DNA from: Vandiemenella viatica
Lineage: Eukaryota; Arthropoda; Insecta; Orthoptera; Morabidae
Reading direction: 5' to 3'
DNA length: 64,000 nucleotides
Assembly (NCBI GenBank): GCA_031002005.1
Contig: JARYHS010009186.1
Coordinates: forward strand, 185,902,437 to 185,966,436
A model generated the notes under the pieces. The model was not told the origin of the DNA. It was given only the letters and a program-made list of their open reading frames with translations, and searched no databases. A program made the translations under genes and the position numbers. Positions 10,446-22,140 of this stretch are shown one piece after another. Position 1 is the first letter of the stretch. Every line of letters starts with the position of its first letter.

Positions 10446-11442
10446 TTAGCTAAATTTCCTCATCGTCTCAATACCTTTAGCATGCTGAAATTCACTTGGA
10501 CCTACTACACCCACACCCAGACCACATACATGGATGTGGATTTGTCCCTCTACAATGGCTACCTCAACTCCTCAGTCCACATAAAACCCACCAACCTCCA
10601 ACAGTATCTCAATTTTGACAGTTGCTACCCATACCAAACATTCCCTTCCCTACAGTCTTGGCATTCAGGATAGTTGCATATGCTCCAACCAACAGTGCCT
10701 CATGCATTATTCACACAATATTTCAGAAGCATTTATATCTTGCAACTACTCTCCAGATTTAGTGAGCAAACAGCTTTCATGGAAAACATTACAACCTACT
10801 CACCCCATCAATCATCCCAAACCCACAAAAACCAACCACAATCCAGTCCTGGTCACACAATACTACCCAGGCCTCGAATCCAATAACATAATCCTCAAGC
10901 AGGGCTACAATTTCCTGCAAACCTGCCCAGTAATGACATCCATTCCTCCCAAAATCCTCCGTGCTCCTCCCAGAAGTTGTTTTAGCAGGCCCCCTAACCT
11001 CAGCAAACTCCTAGTCCACAAACATAGTTTTCCTCATCCCAACAGTCAGCCTCAAAGCTCTCTCCCATGCAATAGATCCACTACAAGATGTGCAACATAC
11101 ACTATCCCACTACTAATTTCACCAACCCTTCACCAATCATAGGACATTTCACCTGCGAAACATCCCATATAATTTACCAGTTAACATACGACCGCTGCCT
11201 GGTTTGACCACAAATTCACTTTCTGTAAGAATAAATGGCCAACAACAGATGGTATTCGCACGGAACCCAAAGCACCCATTTGCTGCACCTGCCATCACCC
11301 ATGATTCAAATAATTTCAACACTTGTTTCATGGTCCAGGCTATCAGAGTCCCTCCTAACAGCAGCAGTACCTCTGAACTCAGAAGGTGGGAACTTGCCTA
11401 CCAGTACAAAATGGGCACAAGGCAACCACCTGGTATCAACTT
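10446..11442 (+). pseudogene. Penelope-like element, RT C-terminus to GIY-YIG tail
   Basis: Successive frames read LNTFSMLKFTWTYY, YMDVDLSLYNGYLNSSVHIK and NLQQYLNFDS (end of the RT). They continue as YYPGLESNNIILKQGYNFLQ, KLLVHKHSF and ETSHIIYQLTYDRC, then RRWELAYQYKMGTR. The order matches the copy at 36735-38325. At least two frameshifts. It is 5'-truncated at the junction with the antisense copy and its 3' side is cut by a mariner near 11443. Confidence 0.7.
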
Positions 11443-12679
11443 AAGGTCTCCTATTTTTTTCTATATAGAAAAATCACATTTATTCACCACTTGTGATACA
11501 TCATTGGGAAGCTTGAAGTTTTAGCTATTTTTCTATGTAATCACCTTCCCATTTGATGACCTTCTACATCCGTGCCACAAGCTTCCAGTCTCCCGCTGCA
11601 TCACGAAGAAATCGAATGACTGCGATCTGCACTTCTTCATCTGACCGGAACTTCTGGCCTCCCAGGTGTTTCTAAGTGCGGGAAACATGTGATAGTAGCT
11701 TGGGGCAATGTCCGGGCTCTAGGGGAGGGCGGGTGATCAATGAAATCCCAACCAAATTGTTCGACGAAGGAGGCACTCCCTTCGTGAGAATTCCTCTTCT
11801 TTTGTTCTGGATAACCTGCCGTAGTTTTTCAGAGTTTCACTGTAGTGGTGTGCGTTAATTGTTGTTCCTTTTGGCATGAAATCCACTAACAATACCCCCT
11901 TACAGTCCCAAAAAAAAAACAAAAAAAAACAGTTGCCATAACCTTACCGAATGACTTCAATGTCTTGAACTTTTGGGTTTTGGCAAAGATGAGTCACGCC
12001 AATATTTGGATTGCTCTTTCATTTCAGGAATGTAATAATACATCCAGGTTTTTTCCCCAAGTCTCTATCGAATCCAGGAGGTCTTCAAAGCAGCAAACAA
12101 ATTCTAAAGTACATTCCATGTTGTTTTGTCTTGTGTTCGCCAGTGAGCTGTCTCGGAACCCACTTGGCGGACACTTTACTGTATCATAGACTTTCTGAAA
12201 CAGTTTTGCGTATAGAGATTTTGCCACTCTCCATTAAGTCTCTTGGTTATCTCATCAAGAGTTATCCTTCGGTTACTGTGCACCATCTCATCAATTTTGG
12301 TCACCGTTTTGTCGGATACGCTCGGTCTTCCAGACTGCTCCTCATCATGGACGTTGCTGCGATCGGCAGAAAACTCACAGCACCACTTCCACACATTTTT
12401 AATGTCCATGCAATTTTCCCCATACACTTCCACTAACTGACGATGGATTTCTATCAGTGTAACATCTTTCGCGTTCAAAAATCAGATCACTGAGCGCAGT
12501 TCACACCTGGCTGGTGAGCTAAGCGGCTGCTCCATCGCGGATGGCTGCTAAGTAACGACTGATCGTCCGATTGAGCTCAAACCTGTACCATTCGGTGGTG
12601 GGTTTTGTTGTCGGATTTTGCCTAACATTGTTGGTTTTGACGCAGTATCATTGGACACCTTATTTTTTGAACGTCCTCG
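11443..12679 (-). mobile_element. Decayed mariner transposon
   Basis: On the minus strand the transposase starts near 12535 and shows the helix-turn-helix half (LIEIHRQLVEVYGENC, VWKWCCEFSADRSNVHDEEQ, SGRPSVSDKTV). Decayed catalytic segments follow: GKVMATVFF, GYC-WISCQKEQQL and FGWDFIDHPP. Frameshifts and stops are many. The right TIR (reading ACGAGGACGTTC outward-in) ends at 12679 next to TA. The left TIR is truncated to about AAGGTCTCC at 11443. No active protein can be made from it. Confidence 0.75.
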
Positions 12680-12681
12680 TA

Positions 12682-14650
12682 TTTTTTTTAGATTTCCAAA
12701 AAGCCTTTGACTCTGTGCCACACAACTGCCTTTTAGCGAAGCTTTGAGCGTACGGTATATCAGATCAGCTTTGTGCATGGATAAAGGATTTTCTAACTGG
12801 TAGGTCGCAGTATGTTGTCGTTGAAGGAGAAAGTTCTTCTAATCTAGATGTTACATTGGCTGTACCTCAAGGAAGTGTAATAGGACCACTTCTTTTCTTA
12901 ATTTTTATAAACGATCTCGGAGACAAAGTGAAAAGCCTTTTTAGATTGTTTGCTGATGATGCGGTTATTTATAGGGAAGTAAGAAATTTGGCCGATTGCT
13001 TAGAAATTCAGCGTGATCTGGAAGTTATTTTCACTTGGTGCGCTGAGTGGCAACTTACTCTAAATTGTAAAAAGTGCAAGACAATGAGCATAACTAACAA
13101 AAAGAATCCAATTGTTCAGAAATATGAGTTAAACAATACAAGGTGTGTACAAAAAGAAACCGAACTTCTGCTGTAATTGCTTTATTGCTCATCATACTAA
13201 CTTTTACACACTGTCCCCTTCAAAGTACTGTCCTTCACTACCAATGCACCGTTGCCATCATTTTTTCAAGTTTTGGAACGCTTCCTGGAATGCAATTTCT
13301 CCGATGGCGCGCAGTTCTCTCGTCGCATTGTCTTGAATTTCTTCTATGGTCTGGAAACGACATCCTTTCAAAGTGTTTTTCAGTTTTGGGAAGAGAAAAA
13401 AGTCTGCCGGAGCCAAGTCTGGAGAATAGGGTGGCTGAGGCACAACGGGAGTGTGATGTTTTGCCAGATAATTCGTGACAAACGACGAAGCGTGAGCTGC
13501 TGCGTTGTCATGGCGCAACATCCACGACTGATTCTCCCACAAATCAGGCCTTTTCCTATGCACAGCATCTCTCAATCATGTCAGAATTTTCTGGTAGACT
13601 TCCTTGTTTACCGCTTGACTACATGCTACAAATTCATGGTGCATAACCCCTTTACAAACAAAAAACACGACCATAATCACCTTGATGTTCGACCGACTCA
13701 TCCGCGCGTTCATTGGTCAAGGAGATCCTTTCCCCACCCATTCTGAAGACTGTTTAATGCTTGTTTAAGCATTTGAAATGTCTCGGTAAAAGTTTTCCCA
13801 AGTTTAACACAAAATTTCACACAGACGCATTGCTCCTCCAATTCCTTCATTCTCGCTTTCTCACAAATCCAACGAGCATTCTGCGCATGACCTCACTCAA
13901 CCGGCTGTCACTTGTAAACTAATGCAGTGACCGTAGTGCGACAAGAGGCAATCTCTTGCCGAGAAATGTCACTAGTGTGCACGGAAGTCAGAGAATTTTA
14001 TCTGCAGCCGTTGGCGCGCTATTTAATTAGTTCGGTTTCTTTTTGTACACACCTCATACCGTTATTGATATGGTCGATTCTATGAAATATTTGGGAGTAA
14101 CAGTACAAAGGAACATGAAATGGGACATACACATTAATTCGTTAGTAGGTAGAGCAAATTCTAGGCTGCAATTCATAGATCGAATCTTGAAAAATTGTAA
14201 TAAACAAACAAAGGAGATAGCGTACAAATCTCTTGTGCGTCCACATTTGGATTATTGTTGTGCCATTTGGGACCCGCTTCGTAAGGGGTTGATCAAAAGT
14301 ATAGAGAAAGTACAGAGAAGAGCCACTCGATTCGTAACCGCTTGCTACAGTCCTTATGAAAGAGTCACAGAACTGTTTAGTAGACTAGGCTGGGAGTCTC
14401 TGGTAGATAGACGACACACATTTTGTTTAAACTTATTGGTAAACATGCGTACTTCCACTTTCACTTTTGAGTGTAGTGAAATACTTCTTCCACCAACCTA
14501 TTTGAGTTGGAAGGACAGGAAAGATAAAATTAGAGAAATAAGATGCCAGACTGATTCTTATATGAATTCTTTTTTCCCTCGTACCATTAGGGATTGGAAT
14601 GCACAACAAAGAGATTAGCTTTGGTGCTGAGCACCCTCTGCCACCCACAA
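12682..14650 (+). pseudogene. CR1/Jockey-type non-LTR retrotransposon, 5'-truncated, split by a mariner
   Basis: The reverse transcriptase reads DFQKAFDSVPHNCLLAKL, then VPQGSVIGPLLFLIFINDL and LFRLFADDAVIY with the catalytic DD, up to 13138. It resumes after the inserted mariner with MVDSMKYLGVTVQ, SLVRPHLDYCCAIWDP, IEKVQRRATRF and PRTIRDWNA up to a stop near 14618. One in-frame stop lies in the first part. The 5' end begins right at the RT fingers, as usual for 5'-truncated insertions. The 3' end has short ATGTAG-type repeats near 14670. Confidence 0.85.
13139..14056 (-). mobile_element. Mariner, internally deleted, nested in the retrotransposon
   Basis: 28-bp inverted repeats at 13139-13166 and 14029-14056 (core AGGTGTGTACAAAAAG) differ only at the outer two bases. 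TA flanks both ends. The minus-strand frame encodes the transposase C-terminal half: MLRHDNAAAHASSF, PPYSPDLAPADFFLFPKLKN. At 918 bp against a usual ~1.3 kb, the N-terminal half is missing. It splits the reverse transcriptase between 13138 and 14057. Confidence 0.85.
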
Positions 14651-14712
14651 TTTTGCGAAATGCAGAGTATATATGTAGATGTAGATATATTATTTAAGAA
14701 TGAAGTTTCACT

Positions 14713-14840
14713 CGACGTTGAGTTAATGAAGTGTTATCATAAGATATTTCAGCGATCACATTCACTGTCTTCACCAGAAGATGGCGACAGTGAATGTGAT
14801 TGCTGAAATATGATGTAATAACACTTTTTTAACTCGGCTA
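14713..14840. repeat. Palindromic hairpin element
   Basis: Arms of about 55 bp (14713-14769 and 14786-14840) pair almost perfectly in the inner 26 bp (one mismatch). The loop is about 16 nt and includes CCAGAAGATGG. The arm ending GCTGAAATAT resembles the hammerhead-like tails of Penelope terminal repeats here. Confidence 0.6.
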
Positions 14841-16133
14841 GTTACCCAAGAGTATTTCATAAATTATTATTATTATTTTACTTATGTTTACCCTTTTTTA
14901 ATCCTCTCTTTGCCTTCATCCCCACTACCTATATTGAGCCACCACTAACCTGAGGTGATGTTAACTCCATAGAGACTTTGGAATTTTTTTAAAAAAAATT
15001 GTTATTATTTTTATTTCCATATCCTAATTAAATTCCTTTTTGCTACTTAGCACCTTTGATTTCATTGTTTACTATATATATATTTAAAATACGCCAAACA
15101 CTCATCAAAGTTGAAGGGAGGAGGGCAGCAGCAACACAAAATAACAAAGCAAGCACAGAAAACACAATATTTTTGGGTTAACCTTTTGTCAAGTTGAAAG
15201 AAATAAGTGGCTGAGCTCATGCAAGCCCAACAACACCATCTCACTTCATTTCCTTACACAAAATTCTTCTCCTTGCATTTTCTAATTGCAGTCATCATTT
15301 GCATAACATTCTTAATCACTTCAACCATGTGTTAACCACACAAGCAAACATCTTTCAAAGCTCTCTTCCATCAGCAAGAGCTACTTTGTTTTGGGCCTAC
15401 ATCTCCCCAACCCACATAACAGGCAAAACATTAACCCCCCCCCCCCCCACCACCACCACCATGCCAAGTATTTCTCACATTCTTAACATTCTCCACCCAT
15501 CACCTCTTTGCCACCCACTCCCATCACCCCCATCCCTACTAACTCCCCACAACTGGAGAAATCAAAATTCTTAAGTGTGAAACTATCTTCAATCCCCCTC
15601 TCCAAACCTCAACTAGCAGTTCTTTCTCTCCCACCCCTAAAATTGACCAGATAACTCTTATTAAGGACTCCCTTCCATTCTGCTGCAATCTCAACTCGAG
15701 GTATTATTTCAATACTACAGGTAGGAGTGAAAACCGATATGATAACCTGGAACCCAGCCTCCAACAATTCCTACCTCCATCCCAGTTAGATCCACCTTCC
15801 CTTTCCCAAAACCATCCTCTAATCCTGTTCCAGGAATTCCTTATGTAAACCGTTCCATCACCTTGTTCCCAAATTCAATCCCCCACTCCAAAAACTTGAT
15901 ACATACTGAAATGTGGGCTATGAGTGAACTCTCAAAAAATAAAAGCATTGATCATTGGTCATTGATCAGAGCGACTACGTGGTTGAAGACCTGAGGCAGC
16001 TATCCGACATTTCACTTACCTACCATGTATAAATGACTCAACTAATTTAATCTGCACAGAAATCCGCTCTTTCCTCTGTCTCCAAGGTTCCTTACAGGGT
16101 CTTTCACATCATTCCATTTGCCTTCTGACCCGT

Positions 16134-17767
16134 TGTGATATAACAGACTACTATAATAATTATTCTGTGTGATGGGTAACTAAGGAAACGTTTATATAAA
16201 CAGATGAAGGAAAGATCAAGACTAGACAAGCTTGATGAAGGCCGTGTCATTTTCGCTTTGGATTTTAAAGTTACCGTGAAAAAAGAACCTGTACTTATTC
16301 AGATGATTAATAATGTTATAATATTATAATAAAAAAGGGAATTAAGTCACATTATATTAATACTTATTTGGCGAAGCTAGATGATGGATGAGTTAAGGAA
16401 ATAAGAACAACAAATAGAAATACGAGATGGCGACCGTGACAGGACATGGAAAGGAGTGTTCTATCAGCCTCAGTGTCATTGTAGAAAATTATGTATGTAT
16501 GGTGATTCAAAGCGAAGACAGAAAGTTCCTCAGCAAGTTTACCAGAATATTTGTTACTACAAATATATATATGGCAAACTTGAGGGGGGCTGTGATATAA
16601 CAGGCTACTATAATAATTATTCTGTGTGATGGGTAACTAAGGAAACGTTTATATAAACAGATGAAGGAAGTAAGAACGAAGACTTTCCCGGCGTATGACT
16701 GCAATGTAGTCTTCACGGGTGTACCGCTGGATAGTGTTGTGGAAACACAATATTTCGACGGTTGGCTCTGCCGTCTTCTTCAGGTGTAGAGACATCTGCA
16801 CTGGTCGGCTGACCCACAGATACTGAGATGGTTCTGGTGCCGCTCTTCATTATATACATGCCCGCGTCCGGTGGCTGCGTGGCCTCGGTGAAGGCTTACT
16901 ATGAGCCAGGCCCACAACCAACTGGCGGCTGGCTGCCAGTGGGCGTGGCTATGGTTCTTGTTCTAGCCCGAGCTAATATGGAGCCCTCTACGGCGGCAGC
17001 TGGACGGAAGTACAACGTTCTCTGTGGATATTTGAATGGAAACCTGCCACAACACTATCCGGCGGACACCCGTGAAGACTACATTGCAGATGAAGGAAGG
17101 ATCAAGACTAGACAAGTTTGGTGAAGGCCGTGTCGTGTTTGCTTTGGATTTTAAGTTACTGTGAAAAAAAGAACCTGTACTTATTCAGATGATTAAGAGT
17201 GTTATAATATTATAATAAAAAAGGGAATTAAGTCACATTATATTATTATTTATTTGGCGAAGCTAGATGATGGATGAGTTAAGGAAATAAGAACAACAAA
17301 TAGAAATACGAGATGGCGACCGTGTCAGGACATGGAAAGTTCTATCGGCCTCAGTGTCATTGTAGAAAATTATATATGTATTGTGATTCAAAGCGAAGAC
17401 ATAAAGGTCCTCAGCAAGTTTACCAGAATATTTGTTACTACAAATATATATGTCAAACTTGAAGGGGCTGTGATATAACAGGCTACTATAATAATTATTC
17501 TGTGTGATGGGTAACTAAGGAAACATTTATATAAACAGATGAAGGAAAGATCAAGACTAGACAAGCTTGATGAAGGCCGTGTCATGTTCGCGTTGGATTT
17601 TAAAGTTACTGTGAAAAAGAACCTGTACTTATTCAGATGATTAAGAATGTTATAATATTATACAAGTAATAAAAAAGGGAATTAAGTCACATTATAGTAT
17701 TATTTATTTGGCGAAGCTAGATGATGGATGAGTTAAGGAAATAAGAACAACAAATAGAAATACGAGA
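16134..17767 (+). mobile_element. TRIM-like mini LTR element with three LTRs
   Basis: Three ~295-bp repeats start with TGTGATATAACAG at 16134, 16591 and 17469 and end with TACGAGA. After the first and second comes TGGCGACCGTG, which resembles a tRNA-Arg-type primer-binding site. A short internal region of about 160 bp follows, with no gene, ending in a polypurine tract (GAGGGGGGC or GAAGGGGC) just before the next repeat. This is the layout LTR-internal-LTR-internal-LTR. The second LTR holds a 416-bp insertion. It lies inside the Penelope element. A clear target duplication was not seen (CCCGT against CCCTA). Confidence 0.6.
16671..17086 (-). mobile_element. Penelope-type terminal repeat inserted in LTR 2
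   Basis: Flanked by a perfect 13-bp duplication (CAGATGAAGGAAG at 16658-16670 and 17087-17099). It is the same sequence family as the palindrome at 25014-25643. Its two ends (about 80 bp) are inverted copies. On the minus strand it carries TATATAAT, TCAGT, and CTGAAGA-hairpin-GAAA (16753-16783). Confidence 0.7.
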
Positions 17768-17789
17768 CCCTAAGACCTCCCAGACCCAC

Positions 17790-18480
17790 ACCGTGTCTCT
17801 TCTGCCCAAGATATGGAAGGCGGGCAAAACCTGGATACCCCACAGATGCTTCCTTTGGGTCTCAAACAGAACGCATTTGAGCAACACCTACAACCTTTTG
17901 TCCAGGCAATTCTATCTTATGTCAAAGACCCCCCCACCCATACATACACACACATTTTTAGAGTGTCTGTCAACAGTTTATACATCCCTACCACCAGGTA
18001 GGTTCCTGGTCACTGTTGATGTAGCATCACTCTACACCAACATTCCCCATGGCCAGGGCCTCAGTGTCATAGATCATTACCTTGACAGTTGCTCCCCTAT
18101 CCCCCCTCCTTAGTACACTTTCTTTACCACTCATTTCCTTGCTTCATTGGCTCAGTTCATCCTTACCAAAAATTTCTTTTCCTTCAAGTCTCCGGTTTTG
18201 CCATTAGATATGCGGTATTGCTATGGGCACTCGCATGGCACCTCCTTATGCCAACCTTTTCATGGGCCGAGTAGAAGAATGTTTTCTTCAAAAGGTCAAA
18301 CTACAACCCACCCTATGGTTCAGGTATATTGATGACATATTTATGATCTGGACCCACAGTGAAAACCTCCTTCTTGGCTTCTTGAACTCACTGAATAACA
18401 TCTCCTCCCTAAATTTCATCTGGTCCTACTCTCAGACTGATATCACTTTCCTGGATGTGGACAAACCTCAAGCCTACTAA
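17790..18480 (+). pseudogene. Penelope-like reverse transcriptase remnant
   Basis: The frames give SLLPKIWKAGKTW (decayed LPKIHKPG motif), VTVDVASLYTNIPHGQGLSV, MGTRMAPPYANLFMG, and WFRYIDDIFMIWTHSEN with the catalytic DD. ITFLDVD follows. These are RT motifs in Penelope order. At least two frameshifts separate them, and the protein ends early at 18480. Confidence 0.8.
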
Positions 18481-18689
18481 CCTGCAACAATAACTCCATT
18501 TTGATAGCTGCCATCCATATCACACAAAATGTTCCATCCCATACTGCCTAGCCATCCGAGGCACACATATTTGCTCTGATCAAGAATCCTTTACTCTTTA
18601 CTCCAACAACCTTACTCATAAACTGCAATTATTCTCCAGAACTAGTCTAAAAACAGATATCAAACAACCTACTGCAACTCTACTAATGG

Positions 18690-19015
18690 TGAAACCTACC
18701 CCATCATAGGTCATGACACTTGCACCACTACCCATCTCATATACCAGCTTACCTGCCTCCACTGCCGAAGTTCCTACATTGGCCTTACCTCGAATTCATT
18801 ATCCATCAGAATGAATGGTCACATACAAAACCTAGACCTCCCTGCTCACCATGCCAGTACTCACAACACCCATGACATCAATAACTGCTTCACAGTCAGA
18901 GCCATTAGAGTATTTCTGCATACCACCTCCCAATCTGAACTCCGCAGGTGGGAATTGGCATATTAACACATCCTACAGACTAGACATCCCCCATGCCTTA
19001 ATTTCCAATAATACC
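18690..19015 (+). pseudogene. Penelope-like GIY-YIG domain remnant
   Basis: Reads HLIYQLTCLHCRSSYIGLTS, then SLSIRMNGHIQNL, INNCFTVRAIRVF and LRRWELAY before a stop. The YIGLTS core with the preceding CxxC belongs to the Penelope GIY-YIG nuclease. It is close in sequence to 46020-46290. Confidence 0.75.
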
Positions 19016-19390
19016 TTCCATCCTCACCTTGTACACCCATCACTGGTCAGCACAATAAATTCATACATATTTATAGATTTTATTTAAAAAATTTCAATTA
19101 TTTTTATCATTCATATTTCCCCTTTTAATCTTTCTTGTGTTTAATACTTACGGTTATATTATCATTGCTCCACCAACCACCTCTGGCAGTCAATTTCATT
19201 CTGTGTGTGGCTGTGTTGACCGCAATGCTTGCGCGAGCTCAGCCACTTATTTCTTTCAACTTTACAATGGGTTAACCCCTAAATATTGTGTTTTCTGTGT
19301 TTGTTTATTATTTTGTGTTGCTGCTACCCTCCTTCCTTCTTCTTTGGCGAGTAATGGACATATTTTATCTATCCTTTCCATATAAATATT

Positions 19391-20114
19391 TCCTTTGCGC
19401 AGTTATTTCATTCTACTGTTACATATAAATATGTATATTTATATTTCTGTATTTGGAAAGCATGTCTGTTAGTTATTCAACAATTCATTTTTTTATTTAC
19501 TTTTTCATTAAATTTTTGGAAGAGTAAATCTAGTTTTAGTCGAACCATTTGGAGGCCATGTGAACTAGATATCAAATGATTTGGAATTCAAATATCATAT
19601 TAAAGTGTAATTATGTTGCAACAATTCTCTCTCCCCCCCCCTTCCACCACACCCCCATATCAACCAATATCACACATTGGTTTGCATTAACTTGAACAGC
19701 ATTCTGTTTCAGTTTTTGAAATGAATAAAACAAAAGTCTCCCATCCATACAATTTGATGATTTATAAAAAGAAAGCCACTCTTCATTTCAAGATCGCACC
19801 ATCAAGTGGGCACTCAAGCAATTACTAAGCTAGCTAACAACACTGTAAGGTTGTTGCTGAAGCATGTGTAGAGCTTAAACTGATATGAAACTGACAATAG
19901 TTGCCAGTTTCCAGATAATATATTATGATTGCATCAGACCTGTTCTGGTGTATGTGTGACTGGGACAGGAAAGGAAGACTCATAAAAATCCTGAGTAGTT
20001 ATTTGAAGAATTAAGAACGGTGGAAAATGACATAACAAAATATAAGTTCCTTTAAAAAAAAAATCAATATCTTAAAAATCATTTTTTAAAATTAGAATAG
20101 GAAAAAGCTCATAC
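19391..20114. other. kcc intron, nothing recognised
   Basis: T-rich flank of the Penelope element with a short C-run near 19633. Confidence 0.5.
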
Positions 20115-20253
20115 CTGCAGTAATCGAGGTGCTCCAGTCAAGCTCTGCAAGCCAGCTCCCAAAGTAGAAAGGAATGAACCAATTAGGATAACCCACTGAT
20201 TAGGCCAGGCTATGTTTGCCACAACTAATTTTCCACCAATACTCTGTCCAAAC
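20115..20253 (-). CDS. kcc: K-Cl cotransporter exon (TM8 region)
   Basis: 139 bp, from TTTACAG to the donor GTATGAGC. It encodes [37 protein letters not shown] and LTGAPRLLQ. The first base completes the Lys codon of the preceding exon (RDK), and the exon ends on a codon boundary. [15 protein letters not shown] is nearly invariant in cation-chloride cotransporters. The intron downstream is the longest in the window (13.3 kb) and holds most of the Penelope and mariner insertions. Confidence 0.93.
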
Positions 20254-20626
20254 CTGTAAACAAAACAAAATAAAAATATTAATTAAAATAATCATTCATA
20301 CCATAAACCAAAACTGTCATTACACAGGTAAGAACTGCAAATTTTGAAACTTTGGTACATTTATCATGATGTGACAATGTGAGGGTATACCTGGTTCAAT
20401 GAAATAAATGGACACATGAAGAAGTGTGCCCAAATAGAAAGATCAAAATAAGCCTAGATTATAATACAGTGATACGTAGAGAAAGAGAACACAACTTACA
20501 TAATGGCAGCTCAAAAAGAAAAAAACATGGCCACTCCTCTGCTGTTTCAGCTAATATTCCAGTGATAGTTCGTCTGTGAATTAACATAGCAAAGCTCAGA
20601 TTCCAAGTGAATGAAGTTACAGGCAC

Positions 20627-21010
20627 ACTGTGGTATAACAGGCTACCTAAAGTAAATAATTACTCTGTGAAATTGGTAGCTAAGGTAATGTTATAAAAAA
20701 AAAATATAAGATCGGACAAGCTTGGTAAAAACCGTTGGTGTGTTCGCTTTGAACTTTAAGTTTCTGCTAATAATAACTTCTAAACATTCGGATAATTAAG
20801 GATATTATGACATGATAATAAAAAAGGATTAAGTCATATCAGTTTATTATTTATTTGAAGTAGGAAGAAAGAGTCGAATAAACACTAAGCTGAAGATTTA
20901 CTCACTCATGAGTTAAAGACGATCGTGTATCCTGGTTACAAAAAAAAGGAAGAATATAAAAGTAAAACATCAAGAAGGAGTACAATCATAGAAAATACGA
21001 CGAGAAGTAA
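20627..21010 (+). repeat. Diverged LTR of the TRIM-like family
   Basis: Begins TGTGGTATAACAGGCTAC and follows the 16134 unit through GGTAGCTAAGGTAA, GGACAAGCTTGG, AAAAAAGGATTAAGTCA and TTATTTATTTG to a decayed primer-binding-like GACGATCGTG. It is much more diverged than the three tandem LTRs, so the family was active more than once. Confidence 0.6.
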
Positions 21011-21099
21011 TAGATAAAATGTGATAACACCTACTTTTAAAACAAAAGGAATGTTTCTTTATAAAGCTCTGTGAAATTTTTGACAGTCATGTTTGCAGC

Positions 21100-21136
<37 letters not shown>

Positions 21137-22138
21137 AAAGGAAAGAAAAGAACAAATTACACTGATGATACATACAAGACCATCATTAGCAAACATCCCA
21201 TCAGTACCTCTTATGTTATCTTTCTGAGTTTCACATATAACACTAAGAAAAAAAGGAAATGGCCTTCAGGCAATATAAATAACAAAGAACAGGGAAAATT
21301 ATGCATCACTCACCAAAATTGAAGACTGTAACAAGTATAGAACACACAAGATGAACACAAACATACAATACCTTATTCATATAAGAAGAATTGGGCCATT
21401 TGGTAATATAGGCATAAACACAAAGCTTAGCCTATGAGGGTAAGCTTTGGTGTCCACACCTCCCTTGCAGTGCCTTTATGTGAGGCTAACATATCTGGCA
21501 TGTCGCTGAGCATATAGAGCAATCTCCCAAAGCCAACAGTACACTGTCTGACAGGGGATGTGTGACCCAGAGCCTGCTATGAGTTCTCTAACCAGTGCAG
21601 GTGCTGTGCTAATTGAATGTATTTGGGCACTTAAAGCAAGGTAATGATCCTGATGATTGGTGGTTACATATTATGGACATTGCCCGATCTGTTGCTGAAT
21701 ATTTCCTCTCTCCTTAAATCTTCTCCACAACGGTGAAATGACGCTATGAGCGACATGCAACTCCTAACCCACCTGTGGCCAGCCTATAATCTGCCAATGA
21801 CCCAACAATGTACAATGTCATCTGTGGTATTCCGCATCCCCTGGGCTCAATAACTGTGTGCCAAATGCACACAACATGCAGTCAACCCAAGACCTCTGTG
21901 CACACGGATTGTTTCTGGCACACTAAGCAGTCTCATTCTGATCTGCCTGGTTTATCATGTGATTGTGTGTTGTGCAACTACAGACTGGTTCAAAAATTAT
22001 TGTCATAACACATTGATTACTAGTGTATCTTGAAGATTGCTTAACATATGTACATGAGCGTACATAACAAGTTGACAAAGAAATTTGCATTAAAGTTAAG
22101 CTGCATAAGAGTTTATGCAGAGTTTAACTCTGCACACA
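21011..22138. other. Intron with (TA)n and an unassigned block
   Basis: (TA)n at about 21103-21131. A less AT-rich block at about 21480-21980 differs from its flanks and may be an old repeat. No motif identifies it. Confidence 0.4.
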
Positions 22139-22140
22139 TA

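Larger units (their letters stand above)
15060..19390 (+). mobile_element. Penelope-like element with inverted terminal repeats, interrupted
   Basis: The terminal segments 15066-15240 and 19205-19385 are inverted copies of each other. Shared landmarks: AATATTGTGTTTTC next to GGGTTAACC, and CCACTTATTTCTTTCAA. Between them lie a decayed N-terminal coding region (about 15300-16130), a small LTR element (16134-17767), and the RT plus GIY-YIG region (17768-19010). Inverted flanking repeats are typical of Penelope-like elements. Pyrimidine-rich runs, including poly-C at about 15430-15448, lie in the 5' part. Confidence 0.7.

Noticed and set aside
13145..13746. Plus-strand open frames inside the nested mariner
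   Set aside because: The transposase is on the minus strand. These are opposite-strand readings.
15299..15574. A proline-rich protein gene
   Set aside because: Pyrimidine-rich 5' region of a Penelope element with a poly-C tract. No similarity or codon structure supports a gene.
21480..21980. A transposon or gene fragment
   Set aside because: Composition differs from the flanks, but no terminal repeats, duplication or protein motif could be found.
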